NCBI GenBank assembly: GCA_021401465.1 | Contig: JADDMT010000113.1 | Span: 24,913-88,912, forward strand | Direction: 5' to 3' | DNA length: 64,000 bases | Source: Teratosphaeria epicoccoides | Lineage: Eukaryota; Ascomycota; Dothideomycetes; Mycosphaerellales; Teratosphaeriaceae | Shown here: one piece after another, positions 31,059 through 44,979 of the stretch | Numbering within the stretch: the first letter of the stretch is position 1 | Layout of the letters: every line of letters begins with the position of its first letter | Notes under the pieces: model-generated | Seen by the model: the letters and a program-made list of their open reading frames with translations, nothing else | What the model was told of the DNA's origin: nothing | The model's database searches: none | Made by a program: the position numbers and the translations under genes

Positions 31059-31688
31059 ATGGACGAGTTTTCGGCAAACGACCAGCAGAAATGGTACAAC
31101 CAACTTCACTTGATCGCCCACCAGCAGCGAAGAGCCGAGGCTGCCGACTTTCCTGACACGCTCCGGGCTGTTGCGGAGGTCATACACAGACACGGCGCCC
31201 ATCTCAATTTTGGCATAAGTCTGATTCACAGGCATCAAGATCTGAGCCTTGACTGCGTTATGGTCCACTCTCAGGACCTGTCAGGCAGAGATATATGCAA
31301 AATGGAGCGACGCGGGCAACGACGAGTTTTCCCTCGCGCGTACAAATACCATCCCGACTGCGACGAATTCGTGCCATATGAGTACTCATCGATCCCGACT
31401 CTTTCCCCTGATAACACGCTTCTAGCTGAGATCGCTTCACTAGTTCGAAGCAGAGATCTGTGGCAGCTGATCGGTGTTGTCCACATAATGTCGCATGGCT
31501 TGCCATGGAGAGAAGAGAATCTAAGCACGGAAGAAGGAGGAACCATCGCTACACAATTGGTCAGGGGTGAAATCTTATCGGAATACGACATTGTGACGGA
31601 GTGGGTTGTACGAGAGAGCAATTTTGGAATTGAGTTGGCGGCCTACAAGGGATGTACAGACACAGAAGCCGGTCACAGGAGGACCTGA
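31059..31688 (+). CDS. unrecognised protein related to the 28.0-kb gene
   Basis: The first ATG is 31059, giving 209 residues in one exon. It contains FGISLIHRHQD at residues 51-61, the motif shared with the gene at 28.0 kb, then a segment with CDEFVPYEYSS and a Leu-rich helix (LLAEIASLVRSRDLW) that again aligns in order with its relative. The tail (CTDTEAGHRRT) is polar. A second open frame overlaps the end, so a 3' intron cannot be excluded. It is the last recognisable gene before the transposon block. Confidence 0.6.
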   Translation: MDEFSANDQQKWYNQLHLIAHQQRRAEAADFPDTLRAVAEVIHRHGAHLNFGISLIHRHQDLSLDCVMVHSQDLSGRDICKMERRGQRRVFPRAYKYHPDCDEFVPYEYSSIPTLSPDNTLLAEIASLVRSRDLWQLIGVVHIMSHGLPWREENLSTEEGGTIATQLVRGEILSEYDIVTEWVVRESNFGIELAAYKGCTDTEAGHRRT

Positions 31689-32998
31689 GACTTGGAGATG
31701 AACTTGCTTCAGCATTCGGGCTGCAACAGTGTCTGCGTCCAAATGGGCGAGGGGCGCTTTTCGTCTGGTCCAAAGCACATTACCTAGGCGCGAGATGTTG
31801 CGCGCTCTTGCCAGATCCCGCAGCTCTTCTCACCCTGATCTTTCATTGACCCGCTGCTCATCAGATCGGCCTCGCGTTGATGATTGGGATTAGGCACCTC
31901 CAAAATGTCCCGCAGCACCTTTCGTCAATGTTCACCGGCTCCGCCAGTACTTCCAGACTCCTCCGCCGCGGCGGCGCACGAAAGTCGATCGGCAAGCCTC
32001 GCAGTTTTGATCATGTGTAGAGAAGTGTCCGTCACGAGGTCTGACGTGTGATTGACTTGACTTGTCTCAGGGTCCTCAGCCTCTAGTCTCAATCGGGTAA
32101 CACCCTCGGAAAGGGGATGAGTAATACGCAAAGTCATGGTTAGAGAGAATATTAGTAACAAAAGACTTGTCCAAGAATGATTCTCCTTATTTAACTACTT
32201 AGACAATATCTTGCTAATCTTGTTATATTTAAGATTTAGCTAAATTAAATGCTTTCTACTAGCATCCTAAGATAACACATCTAAGTAGTAGATCCCTAGT
32301 TAAGGGGAAATAGCTATTCTTGAAAAGGTCTTCTACTTCTTTGTCTTTATGCTTATAAAATAGCTCTTTACTAGTTATAATCTTGTAGAGAAGAGAGCTA
32401 AGTATAAAGAGGTCTATTTAGATTATTAAGAGATTATCTATTAATTATAGAAAGTAGTACTAAACTCCTTTAGATCCTAAGCTAGCTTTACTATCTATAC
32501 TTATACTAGTAAAGTTAATAATATAGAGCTAAATATTATTACTTATTAGGAAGTTCTATGAATTAATATTACTATGTATAATGCCTATATAATAGAGAAT
32601 GTAGAGACTCTTAGCTATGTTAGCTACAAATTAAAGTTACTTAGTAGATAAGATAATAGGCATAGCTTAAAGAAAATCATGTAGAGAACTATTCCTAAGG
32701 TATAGTAGCACTAATTTTTCTAGGGTACTATTAGGATGTAAGGGTAAGAGTTAGGCATGTTATAGTACTACTATAAAAGTGTTAGTAGGCAGGGTCCTTA
32801 GCATAGATTCTCATAATAGATTATAGTAATATCTGTTAATATAGTAGATACTATAATAATTATAGAGCTTTAATACTTAGAGACATTATTCTTTGTATGC
32901 TTAGCTATCTTGTAACAAATTTTGAAGGTAATTACAGTGTTAATACTTAGTATGCTACCTCTTTGCCTTAATTACTACCTACATCCTACGTAGCATTA
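31689..32998. other. transition from gene island into RIP-degraded AT-rich sequence
   Basis: Up to about 32,150 the composition is normal, with no convincing gene. From about 32,160 the sequence becomes AT-rich, with frequent TAG/TAA in all frames and dense TA dinucleotides, as in the repeats to the right. I could not identify the original element. Confidence 0.5.
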
Positions 32999-33451
32999 TG
33001 TCATGAGTGTTAGGAGTACTATGAGTCACAGGGTCATAAGTACTATAAGTTACAAACACTATAGCCTAAGTCATAGCATAGTTATAAGAGAAAGGATCTG
33101 TCACGTGAGGACAGAAACCTAGATCTATAGGGTTAGTCTACAGATCTATAGGCCTACATAGGAGAAAGAATCTGTCATGTAAGAACAGACCCTAGGATGT
33201 ATAGAGTTAGTCTATAGATCTACAGACATAGGTCTAATACATCTGTTAACAGATCTAACAGAGCTGCCCTGTCTCTCTAGTATATAGGGATAGCTTCAGG
33301 ACAGGTAGTTAGGAGCTTTGTGCTTAATTTAATTCCCTTTCCCTAGGGGATAGTTAGTTACAAGGTTTAATTGCAATTATCGATATTCTTTACTACTCTG
33401 CGAGTCTAATACCTAATCCCCTTCCTGCTATTAGCACCTACCCTTCTAACA
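32999..33451 (+). repeat. 5' LTR of Gypsy element B1
   Basis: Starts TGTCATGAGTGT and ends near CTTCTAACA, where sister copies read CTTATGACA. It is about 453 bp against 490 bp in B3. It contains the duplicated GATCTGTAGGGTTAG modules and one CACGTG in the form TCTGTCACGTGAGGACAGA. Confidence 0.75.
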
Positions 33452-36400
33452 TTTTAAGCACCGCTTCTAAGGAAGTATCAGGGGACTTGTTAAGCGCTTA
33501 ACATATGCCTATGTTAAGTAGTTCTTTAGCTGTTAGTTTAACCTCTAGTAACGACAGTTAACTAACACTATAAGAACAAGTTACTACTACACCTTAAATT
33601 ACTTAGTAGCTTGAATCCATTTACCTTAGCGAGATAGCTCTAGCATCTGTTGCAGGTTTAACTACTAGAAATAGACACAGCAATAATAGCTTCAAAATAG
33701 GAAGCCCTACAGAGTTTACAGGACAACAATCTCAAGTTAAGATGTTCATGCTCTAATGCTAGTTAGCATTTAACGTAGATACAGAATAGTTTATAACACA
33801 TTATAAGCGAATGATGTACATTGTCTCTTACCTAAAGGGACTAGCGTTCGAGTTTATCTAGCCTCATCTGTCAGATTATCTAGATTATGTTAATAGCGTT
33901 AAAGCTAGGAAGATAACGACTAGGGAGATTCTTAACTTAGACAAGTCTTTGTTTAAGGCGTTATGCAAAGCTTTTAGGCTTAGCAAGGAAACAACAAGAG
34001 GCTAAAAGAGCTCTCCTAGGAATCTAGCAGAAGGGTTCTGCTATTAAGTACTATGCAGACTTTTAGACCCTCTCTGCTTAAGTCGACTAGAATAATAATG
34101 CTTTAGCCGCTTAGTTCTATTAGGGACTAAAGGAAACAGTTAAAGACGAGATTGCCTAGGGAGATTAACTAACGACATTCAAGGAAATAAGCGATCTCAT
34201 AATTAGAATCAATAATCGTATCTAGGAATGACAGCAAGAATGACAACATAGGAGTTACAGGCTAGCGCAGGCTAACTACAAGGTCTAACGATTAGCACTA
34301 AAGTAGTAAAGCGATTACTATAGTCTCTAACTAATAGAGTTAGATGCGACTAAGAGACGCCTAAAGAGCGGACCTAGAAGAAAGCTACAGAAGGGCTCTC
34401 CTACCTAGAATAGTCTGAAGAAGCCATTTGACAAGAGTAACCTCAAGTGCTACAACTATAGAAAGAAAGGACACTTTACCCGCGAGTGTTTCGCTAAGAA
34501 ACAGCGTCAGAACCTACAAGGGACAGAACAGGCTTGCGCGACAATAACGGCACCTAAGCAAAAGGCTGCTACTACTTAAGAACTAGACTATGCCTTACTT
34601 ACTTAGACTAGGTGCTACGACGACGATTGTCAGATTCACATGAGTGATAAAGATAGTTCCGGATAGTACCCTAGCCGCAATAAGGCGCAATCTATCTGCG
34701 CGCTAAGGGGTACACCTTCTAGTGCAATAGTCCTGAGGCAATAGGAGCTAGAAGAAGATGAAGGTTCGGATGACAACTATAAGCTTGTCGAAGCCGTCAT
34801 TCCTGATTCTGAGGAAGACGAGAGCATAGAGAGATAGTCTATGCCGCTACATGACATTAGACTTAATATTATCCAAATCATACAGAACTAGAAGGCTTAG
34901 GCTTACCTATAGATTAATATAGATTAATAGAGTATAACATGTCAACTAGCTTAAGTATGACGAACTAGCCGACTGCATGCGACGAGACCTAAGGGGACTA
35001 CTAGTTATAGCTTACCCTTACTCGCATTAGAAGATTATCTAAGAAATTGTACTATTTAGGGTAGAGTTTACGCCCTAAGGAGGCTACCTTACCTACGAAG
35101 GTATCTAGGTTCTACGAGGTTTGCGACTCTAGGTTAGCCACTTGAAAATAGAGTACGCAAGAAACGCGCAAGAACAACAAGGGCAAGAGCAAGTACTACC
35201 TCTTAGGCTAGTTAGCAGTAACGCTCGAAGAAGAATAAGCCGAGACTGCATAATACCTGAATTAGTCTATGAAAACAGCTATTCGGGAAACGACAAGGTC
35301 CGCTAGAATTAGACCTACAGACAGACTAGACAGGGCTACAACGATGTGCTGTAGTTAGCGCCAGATACGCGGACAACCTCAGAGTATAGGTGTACATTAA
35401 CGAGACGCTAGCCTAGGCCTTAATAGATTCAGGATGTACTAGAATCTTCATGACACCCAAGTTCGCTAGGATAGCTAGGATAAGGCTACAGGCGAAGACG
35501 AATGCTTTCTCGCTACAAGCGATCGATAGAAAGCCGGTCACGTACAACTAAGGATTAGTTGACAAGGAGACTAAGACGATACCTCTGCGGATAGGACGCT
35601 ACTAAGAGATAATCTAGTTTGACATCACGGAGTTACCTAGCTCGGATGTAGTACTAGGGCTACTATAGCTAAGAAACGCTAACCCCTACCTTGACTAGAA
35701 GAACGAGAGGATCTAGTTCCTAGAACTCTTAAGATCGATACCTCTACCTATAGTGCATAACGTACTAGGCAAGATCGAAATATACGCTATGACTTTAAGC
35801 GAGATAGTCACTACTATTAAGGATCTAGAATAGGAAGTGCACGTCCTATAGGTTAAAGTAACATAGTCTAAAGTCAAAGTCAAGTTCATAGTTCCTGACG
35901 AATATAAGGAGTTTGCTACTCTTTTCGAGGAAGAACCTAACTAAGAGGCTCTGCTAGAACACTAGGAGTAGGATCACAGGATACCCTTACTCCTAGGCAG
36001 GACGCTAACGAAGCAACTAGTTTGCCTATTATTAGCGGCGAAGCTAGAGATTCTCTAGAAGTACATTGAAGACAACCTCTAGAAGGGCTTTATCCGCGAA
36101 TCGTAGTCTCTAGCAGGATATCCGATCCTGTTTATCCCTAAGGGGGAAGATGACTAGCGACTCTACGTAGATTATCGTAGACTAAATGACATTATAATAA
36201 AGAACAGTTATCTGCTTCCGTTGTTCTTAGAGCTGCAGGATTGCCTGCAAGGAGTAATATAGTTCTCAAAGTTCGACATACTAGGAGTGTATGCCCGAAT
36301 TCAAATCAAGGAAGGCAAGGAATACAAGACTGCATTCTGAACTAGGTTTAGACATTACGAGTATATAGTCATGCTATTTAGGTTGACAAACACCCTAGCT

Positions 36401-38955
36401 ACAAAGCAGGCATTTATTAACAATGTGCTACGAGAGTACCTTGACGTCTTTGTAGTTATATACTTAGATGACATCCTTGTCTACTCACGAACGATCGAAG
36501 AACATTAGACTTATGTACGTAAGGTACTTTAGAAACTCTAGGATTACAAGCTAAAGGTTAAGCCTTAGAAGAGCGAGTTTCATAAGCAAGAAGTCTAGTT
36601 CCTCGGCTACGTAGTAGCCTAGAACGGGATCAAGATAGACACTAAGAAGGTCTAAGTCGTAAAAGAATAGCCTACGCCAACTAATATTAAGGAAGTATAG
36701 TCCTTCCTTAGGTTTGCTAACTTCTACTAAAGGTTCATCGCGAACTATTTAAGGATCACGGCACTACTTACGACCCTTACCACGAAGGATACACTATTCG
36801 TATAGGACGACGCCTAACAGAATGCCTTCAAGGAACTCAAGCAACAATTCACAGATTAGCTAATCTTGCTAGTATTCGACCCTAATAAGCCTATCATAGT
36901 TAAAACAGATGCCTCTAACATAGCACTTAGGGCATGCTTAAGTTAACTAGGACCGAGTAGACGACTACAGCTAGTTACCTATTACTCGAGAAAGCTGTCT
37001 AGACCTAAGCTCCGTTACGATATCTACAACAAAGAACTTCTAGCCATAGTAGACGCCTACAAGGCCTAGCAAGTCTACTTAGAAGGTTCTAAGCACTAGG
37101 TTACAGTCTATACAGACTATAAGAACTTGTAATACTTTACTACGACAAAAGAGTTAAACTAACGACAAGTCCGATAGAGTAAGGAACTCTCTAGTTTTAA
37201 CTGCAAGATTGTCTATTACAAGGGATCCGATAATGCACGCGCTAATGCACTTAGCCGCTAGACTGACTACATGAAGGGCGTGAAACAGGAGAAACATGCC
37301 GTTCTCTAGGAAAATAGCGATAGCACACTAAGAGTTAACTAACTCGCGGCTATAGCTATCACATAGACTAGCGAATTCTAGGACGACTTGAAAAACGCAC
37401 TAGTCTACGACCTAACTACACTTGCTGTCTGTAATGACATTAATAGACAGGAGGACTAGGAAGACGAAGACAGAGTGCTTCTCTTCTAAGGGTTAGTGTA
37501 TATGCTAACATCCTTACGTTTAGAGCTACTACGCCTCTGACATGACGTACCTTAGGCAGGACAGCTAGGAGTGTCTAAAATGAAGCAAATTCTCTAACAA
37601 GAATATTACTTTCCTAGGATAGGCAGAGTAATCGAGGACTATGTCCGCTAATGTGTAACTTGCTAAAAGAGTAAGCATGACTGTTACAAACCGTATAGGT
37701 TACTATAACCGCTAAAAGTACCCTAACGGCTATAGGAATCGCTTGCTATAGACTTCATTGTTAAACTACCCTAGTCAAGAGAACCCGCTACTAATGAGTT
37801 CATTAATGGAATCATGGTAGTAGTCGACTAATTCACTAAGTTTAGGAAGTTTATCCTATACCGCAAAGACTTCAAGACTAAAGATATCGCACATGTCTTC
37901 ATTAAATAGGTAGTAGCATTACATAGTATGCTACGAGACCTAGTAACAGATCGAGGATCTGTGTGTACCTCTAACTTCTAGAAAGCCCTAAGAAGACAAT
38001 TCTAGGTCAAACATCGACTAAGTACTTCCTTCTACCCTTAAACGGATAGACAGATAGAATGTCTAAATTAGACGCTAGAATAGTACCTTCGATCCTATGT
38101 AAATAGGGACTAGAACAACTAGGTAGAGTTGTTACTAATAGCGTAGCTCGCATATAATAGTATGCTAGTAGAGTTAACAGGACTCTCGCCATTTCAGATA
38201 GCGTACGGATTAGCCATAGAAGACATTCTAGACATCTTAACTAGTAATCTAAACCTAGTAGCACTTAGGCAAGTAGAACACCTCTGCCGACTATAAACAG
38301 AAGCACGACTTAACCTGCAGTTCTATTAACAGAACATGGCATAGTACGTAAATCGTAAGAGAATTAAGGGACTAATTCTAAAGGAGGGGGACAAGGTGTA
38401 TCTCCTCTGCTGTCATATCAAATTAGACAAGCCGAGTAAAAGACTAGACGCTGTGAAACTAGGACTATTCCGGATTAAGGCTAAGAAAGGACTAGTCAGT
38501 TTTAAATTACAGCTACCTAAGCAGATGAGAATACACCCTGTGTTCTGTGTCTCTCTACTAGAACAAGTAGCGCTAGATGCTACACTGTAAACGGAACCCT
38601 TACTACTCGACCCTAAGGTCGAAGAACTAGAGTACACTGTTAAGAAGATCGTCGACACTTGCTAGGTAGACAGACAGCGAGAGTACTTAGTAAAATAGGA
38701 AGGGTACAGAAGTACCGAAAACACCTAGGAACCCCTAAAACACCTATGAAACTGTTAGCAGAAGATACGGAGCTTTAAGCAGAGAACGAACCTAGGAAGA
38801 AGATTATAAGCCACGATTAGGCTCCTGCGAGACGCCATTAATAGGCTCGGCTACTACGCCATCTAGGAAACCCTAGTACGATATGTCAGCAAAACCTTCT
38901 ATTACGCTCTATGTCGTAGGACTAAGCGCAAGACCCGCTAAGGGATCTACTGTAA
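33452..38955 (+). mobile_element. degraded Ty3/Gypsy chromovirus B1, body
   Basis: The forward frames, read through TAG/TAA stops, give the order of a chromovirus. There is a gag with a CCHC-like zinc knuckle at 34448-34489, whose second cysteine codon is now TAT. The aspartic protease DSG is at 35426-35434 and the reverse transcriptase YLDD at 36461-36472. RNase H lies around 36,900-37,160 (TDAS; YSRKLS), the integrase core around 37,810-38,330 and the chromodomain remnant around 38,600-38,760. The 3' end, including the 3' LTR, is missing; the sequence meets element B2 in the opposite direction at about 38,955. Nothing here can be expressed intact. Confidence 0.85.
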
Positions 38956-41900
38956 CTTAAAATTAACTGGTCCCTTCTTAGCCTTAATCCTGAATAGTCC
39001 TAATTTTACAGCGTCTAGTTTTTTACTCGGCTTGTCCGATTTAATGTGACGGCAGAGGAGATACACCTTGTCCCCCTCCTTTAGATTTAGTCCCTTAATT
39101 CTCTTACGATTCGCGTACTATGCCATGTTCTGCTAATAGAACTGCAGGTCGAGTCGTGCTTCTGTTTACAGTTAGCGTAGATGTTCTACTCGTCCGAGTG
39201 CTACTAGGTTTAGATTACTAGCTAAGACGTCTAGAATGTCTTCTATAGCTGATCTATATGCCATCTGAAAAGGCAAGAGTCCTGTCGACTCTGCTAGCAT
39301 ACTATTATACGCGAGCTATGCTATTAGTAACAACTCTACCTAGTTGTTCTGGTCCCTATTCACATAGGATCGAAGGTACTGTTCTAACGTCTGATTTAGG
39401 CGTTCTGTCTGTCCATCTGTCTAAGGGTAGAAGGAAGTACTTAGTCGATGTTTGACCTGGAATTATCTCATCAGGGCTCTCTAGAAGTTAGAGGTAAACA
39501 CGGATCCTCGATCCGTTACTAGGTCCTGTAGCATGCCGTGTAGTGCTACTACCCATTTGATAAAGACATGCGCGATATCTTTAGTCCTGAAGTCTTTGCG
39601 GTAAGGGATAAACTTCCTAAACTTAGTGAATTAGTCGACTACTACTATGATCCTGTCGCAGAACTCATTAGTAGCGGGTTCTCTCGACTAAGGTAGTTTA
39701 ACGATAAAGTCCATGGCGAGCGATTCCTATGGCCGTTAAGGTACCTTAAGTAGTCGTAGTAGCCTATACGGTTTGTGACAGTCGTGCTTACTTCGTTAGC
39801 AAGTTACACATTAACGGACATAGTCCTTAATTGCCTTGCCTATCCTAGGGAAGTAATATTCTTGTCGGAGAATTTTCTTCATTTTAGACACTCCCGGGTG
39901 TCCTGCCTAAGGTACATTGTGTTAGAGGCATAGTAGTTCCGATCGTAAAGACGTTAGCACGTATACTAATCCTTGAAATAGAAGGATTCCGTCTTTGTCT
40001 TCCTAATCCTCCTGTCTATTAATGTCGTTGCGGACAGCAAGTGTAGTTAGGTCGTAGACTAGCGCGTTCTTCAGGTCGTCCTGAAATTCACTAGTCTATG
40101 TGACAGTCATAGCTACAAGTCGGTTAACTCCTAGCGTGCTATTGCTATTTTCCTAGAGAATAGCATGTTTCTCCTGCTTCACGCCCTTCATGTAGTCCGT
40201 CTAGCGGCTAAGTGCATTAGCGCGTGCGTTATCGGTCCCCTTGCGATAGACGATCTTGCAGTTAAAACTAGAGAGCTCCTTACTCTACTAAACCTGTCGT
40301 TAGTTTAACTCTTTCGTTGTTGTGAAGTATCGCAAGTTCTCATGGTCTGTGTAGACCGTGACCTAGTGCTTAGAACCTTCTAAGTAGACTCGGTAGGCCT
40401 TATAGGCGTCTACTATAGCTAGAAGTTCTTTGTTATAGACGTCGTAACAGAGTTTAGGTCCAGACAATTTCCTCGAGTAGTAGGCGACTAGCTGTAGTCG
40501 TCTACTTAGTCCTAGTTGACTTAAGCATGCCCCGAGTGCTACGTCAGAGGCATCTGTTTCGACTATAATAGGCTTATCCGGGTTAAATACAAGTAAGATC
40601 AGCTGATCTGTAAATCGTCGCTTAAGTTCCTTGAAGGCATTCCGTTAGGCGTTGTCCTATACGAATAGTTCATCCTTTGTCGTAAGAGTCGTAAGTAGCG
40701 CTGTAATCTTCGAATAGTTTGCCACAAATCTTCTGTAGAAGTTAGCGAATCTAAGGAAGGACTATACTTCCTTAACATTAGTCGGCGTAGGCTATTCTTT
40801 TATAACCTAGACTTTCTGAGTGTCTATCTTGATTCCATTCTATGCTACTACGTAGCTAAGGAATTATACTTCCTGCTTGTGAAACTCGCTCTTCTAAGGC
40901 TTAACCTTTAACCGGTAATCCTAGAGTTTCTGAAGTACCTTACGTATGTAAGTCCTATGCTCTTTGATCGTCCGGGAGTAGACAAGGATGTCGTCTAGGT
41001 ATACAACTACAAAGACGTTAAGGTACTCTCGTAGCACGTTATTAATAAATGCCTGCTATGTAGCCAGGGCATTTGTTAACCTAAATAGCATGACTATGTA
41101 CTCGTAGTGTCTGAATCTAGTTTAGAACACAGTCTTCTATTCTTCGCCTTCCTTAATTTAAATTCGGTTATACACTCTAGGTATGTCGAACTTTGAGAAC
41201 TATATTACTCCTTACAGGCGGTCCTGCAATTCCGAGAGTAAAGGAAGCGGATAACTATTCTTTATTGTGATGTCGTTTAATCTACAATAATCTACGTAGA
41301 GTCGCTAGTTATCTTCCCCCTTAGGCACAAACAGGATTAGATATCTGGCTAGGGACTATGACTCGCGGATGAAGCCTTTCTAGAGGTTGTCTTCTAGGTA
41401 TTTCCGGAGAATCTCTAGTTTCGCCGCTAATAACAGGCGAACTAATTGCTTCGTCGATGTCTTGCTAGGGAGTAAGGGTATCCCGTGGTCCTACTCCTAG
41501 TGTTCTAGCAGAGCTTCTTAGTCGGGTTCTTCCTCAAAAAGAGTAGCGAACTCTTTATACTTATCGGGAACTATGAATTCGACCTTGACTTCTGATTGCG
41601 TTGCTTTGACCTATAGGACGTGCACTTCCTGTTCTAGATCCTTAATAGTGGCTACTATCTCGCTTGAAGTCATAGCACATATTTCGATCTTGCCTAGTAC
41701 GTCATGCACTACAGGTAGAGGTATCAATCTTGAGAGTTCCGGGAACTAGATCCTCTCATTCTTCTAGTCGATATAGGGGTTAGCGTTTCTTAGCCATAGT
41801 AACCCTAGTACTACATCTAAGCCTAGTGACTCCATGATGTCAAACTAGAGCATCTCTTAGTAGCGTCCTATCCGTAGTGGCATTATCTCGGTCTCTTTGT

Positions 41901-43995
41901 CAACTACTCCTTAGTTGTACGTAACTAGCTTTCTATTAATCGCTTGTGGCGAGAAAGCATTTGTCTTTGCCTGTAGCTTTATCCTAGCTATCCTAGCGAA
42001 CTTAGGCGTCATGAAGATTCTAGTACATCCTGAATCTAGTAAGGCCCTAGCTAGCGTCTCGTTAATGTGCACCTATACTCTAAGGTTGTTCGCGTATCTG
42101 GCGCCGATCGCGGCACATCGTTATAGCCCTGTCTAGTCCATCCGTAGGTCTAATTCTAGTGGACCTCGTCGTTTCCCGAATAACTGTCTTCACGGACTAG
42201 TTTAGGGACCGTGCGGTCTCGGCTTCTTCTCTAAGCGTTACTGTTTTCTAGCCTAAGAGGTCGTTCTCGCTCTTAGCCTCGCTGTTCCTGCGCGTTTCTT
42301 GCGTACTCTATCTTTAAGTAATAGACTCGGAGTCGTAGCGCTTGTAGAACCTAAATACCTTCGTTTGTTAGGTAGCCTCCCTAGGGTGTAAATTCTACCC
42401 TGAATAGTACAATTTCTTAGACAACTTTCTGATGCGCGTAAGGTTAAGCTACGACCGGTAGTCTCCTCAGGTGTCGTCGCATACGGTCGGCTAGTTCGTC
42501 ATACTAAAGCTAGTCGACATGTTGTACTCTATTAATCTATGGGCAAGCCTAAGCCTACTAGTTCTGTATGATTCGGATAATATCGAGTCCGATGTTATGC
42601 GGCAGCGTAGCCTATCGCTCTATGCTCTCGTCTTCCTCGGAATCGAGTAGACGGCTTTGACAAGCTCGTAGTTGTCGTCCGAGCCTTCTTCTTCTTCTTC
42701 TAGCTCCTGTTGCCTTAGGACTGTCGTACTAGAAGGTGTACCCCTTAGCGCACAGATCGACTATGCCTTGTTTTAGCTAGGGTACTATCCGGAACCATCT
42801 TTATTACTCATGTGAATTCGACAATCGTCGTTATAGCACGTAGTCTAAGTAAGTGCGGCATAGTCCGGTTCTCGAGTAGCGGCGGCCTTTTGGTTAGGTG
42901 CTGTTGTTGTCGCGCGAGCCTGCTCTATCCTAGGTAGCTCTTGTCGTTGCTTCTTAGCAAAACATTCGCAGGCAAAGTGTCCTTTCTTTCTACAGTTGTA
43001 GCACTCGAGATTACTCTTGTCGAATAGCTTCTTCGGACTATTCTAGGGAGGAGAGCCCTTCTGCGGCTTTCCTCGGGGTCTATTCCTTAGACGCCCCTTA
43101 GTCGCATCTAACTCCATAGGTTAGAGACTGTAGTAATCGCTTTGCCATTTTAGTGCTAATCGTTAGACCTTATAGTTAGCCTGTGCTAGCTTGCGATTTC
43201 TATGTTGTCGTTCTTGCTGTCGTTCCTAGATGCGATTATCGATTCTAATTGCGAGATCGCTTATTTCCTTGAATGTCGTTAGCCAATCTCCTCGGGCAAT
43301 TTCGTCTTTAACCGTCTCCTTTAGTCCCTAGTAGAACTAAGCGGCTAAAGCATTATTATTCTAGTCGACTTAAGTAGAGAGGGTCTAAAAGTCCGCGCGG
43401 TACTTAATAGCAGAACCCTTCTGCTAGATTCCTAGGAGAGCTCTCTTAGCCTCTTGTTGCTTATTACTAAGCCTAAAAGCTTCGCGTAATGCCTTAAACA
43501 AGGACTTGTCAAAATTGAGAATCTCCCTAGTCGTCGTCTTCCTAGCTTTGACGTTGCTAACGTGATCTAGATAATCGGTTAGATGAGGCTAGATAAACTC
43601 GAACGCTAGTCCCTTTAGGTAAGAGACAATGTACATCATTCGCTTATGATGTGTCGTAAACCGTTCTATATCTATGTTAAATGCTAACTAGCATTATAGG
43701 ATAAACATCTCGACTTGAGATTGTTGTCCTGTAAACTCTGTCAGGCTTCCTATTTTAAAGCCGTTATTGCCGTGTCTATTCCTAGTAGTTAAACCTGCGA
43801 CAGATGCTAGAGCTATCTTGCTAAGGTGAATAGATTCAAGCTACTACGTAATTTAAAGTATAGCGGCAACTTGTTCTCGTAGTGTCAGTTAATTGTCGCT
43901 AGAAGTTAAACTGATAGTTGAAGAACTACTTAACATAGGCGTATGTTAAGCGCTCGACGAGTCCCCTAATACTTCCTTAGAAGTAGTGCTCAAAA
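38956..43995 (-). mobile_element. degraded Gypsy chromovirus B2, body
   Basis: Reverse-strand copy of the same family: truncated pol 3' end at the left, RT around 41,000, protease around 42,000, gag to about 43,900. About 440 bp of pol, the antisense ORF and the 3' LTR are absent on the left, where it abuts B1. It is heavily transition-mutated. It is interrupted on its right by B3. Confidence 0.8.
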
Positions 43996-44410
43996 TGTCA
44001 TAAGGGTAGGTGCTAATAGCAGGAAGGTAACTAGGTGTTAGACTCGTAGAGCTATGAAGAATATTGACAATAGCAGTTAACCTTGTAACTGACTCTCCTC
44101 TAAGCAAGAGAGGATTAAATTAAGATTAAGCACGAAGCTCCTAACTACCTGTCCTAAAGCTATCCCTATATACTAGAGAGACAGAGTAGCTCTGTTAGAT
44201 CTGTTAACAGACCTAATAGATCCGTGTCTGTAGATCTATAGACTAACCCTACAGATCCGAGGGTCTGTCATCCCGTGATAGATCCCTTCTTCCCTATAGG
44301 CCTGTAGATCTGTAGACTAACCCTACAGATCTAGGGATCTGTCCTCACGTAACAGATCCTTTCTCCTATGACTATGCTTATGACTTATAGTACTCCTATG
44401 ACTATACTAT
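43996..44410 (-). repeat. B2 5' LTR, part 1
   Basis: Starts TGTCATAAGGG and runs 415 bp to ACTAT, where B3 is inserted. It continues at 51429-51495. Confidence 0.8.
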
Positions 44411-44900
44411 TGTCATAAGGGTAGGTGCCGATAGCAGGAAGGTGACCAGGTGTTAGACTCGGGAGCTGTGAAGAATATCGACAATGGCAGTTAACCTTGT
44501 AACTGACTCTCCTCTAAGCAAGAGAGGATTGAATTAAGATTAAGCACGAAGCTCCTAACTGCCTGTCCTAAAGCCATCCCTATATACTAGAGAGCGACAG
44601 AGCAGCTCTGTTAGATCTGTCGACAGACCTGACAGATCCGTGTCTGTAGATCTGTAGACTAACCCCACAGATCCAAGGTTCTGTCATCACGTGACAGATC
44701 CCTTCTTCCTTGCAAGCCTATAGATCTGTAGACTAACCCTACAGATCTAGGGATCTGTCCTCACATGACAGATCCTTTCTTCTATGACTATGCCTATGAC
44801 TCATAGTACTCCTATGACAGTACTATGACTCATAGCACTTAGGACCTACATGATCCTATATCCTATAGTACTCCGGACAGTACTCCTGACACTCATGACA
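44411..44900 (-). repeat. B3 3' LTR
   Basis: 490 bp. Contains ATGACTCAT at 44796-44804 and 44825-44833 and CACGTG at 44688-44693. The differences I read from the other LTR are transitions. Confidence 0.85.
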
Positions 44901-44979
44901 CTATCCCCCTCTTAGTCTAGCTCGTCCCTAAGCTACCTCATTAGTGCGGGGTTTCTCTTGTTTCTTCTTTCAAACTGTG

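Noticed and set aside
43996..44900. Tandem LTR array suggesting a multi-LTR element
   Set aside because: The ACTAT duplications and continuation at 51429 show nested insertion, not a tandem array.
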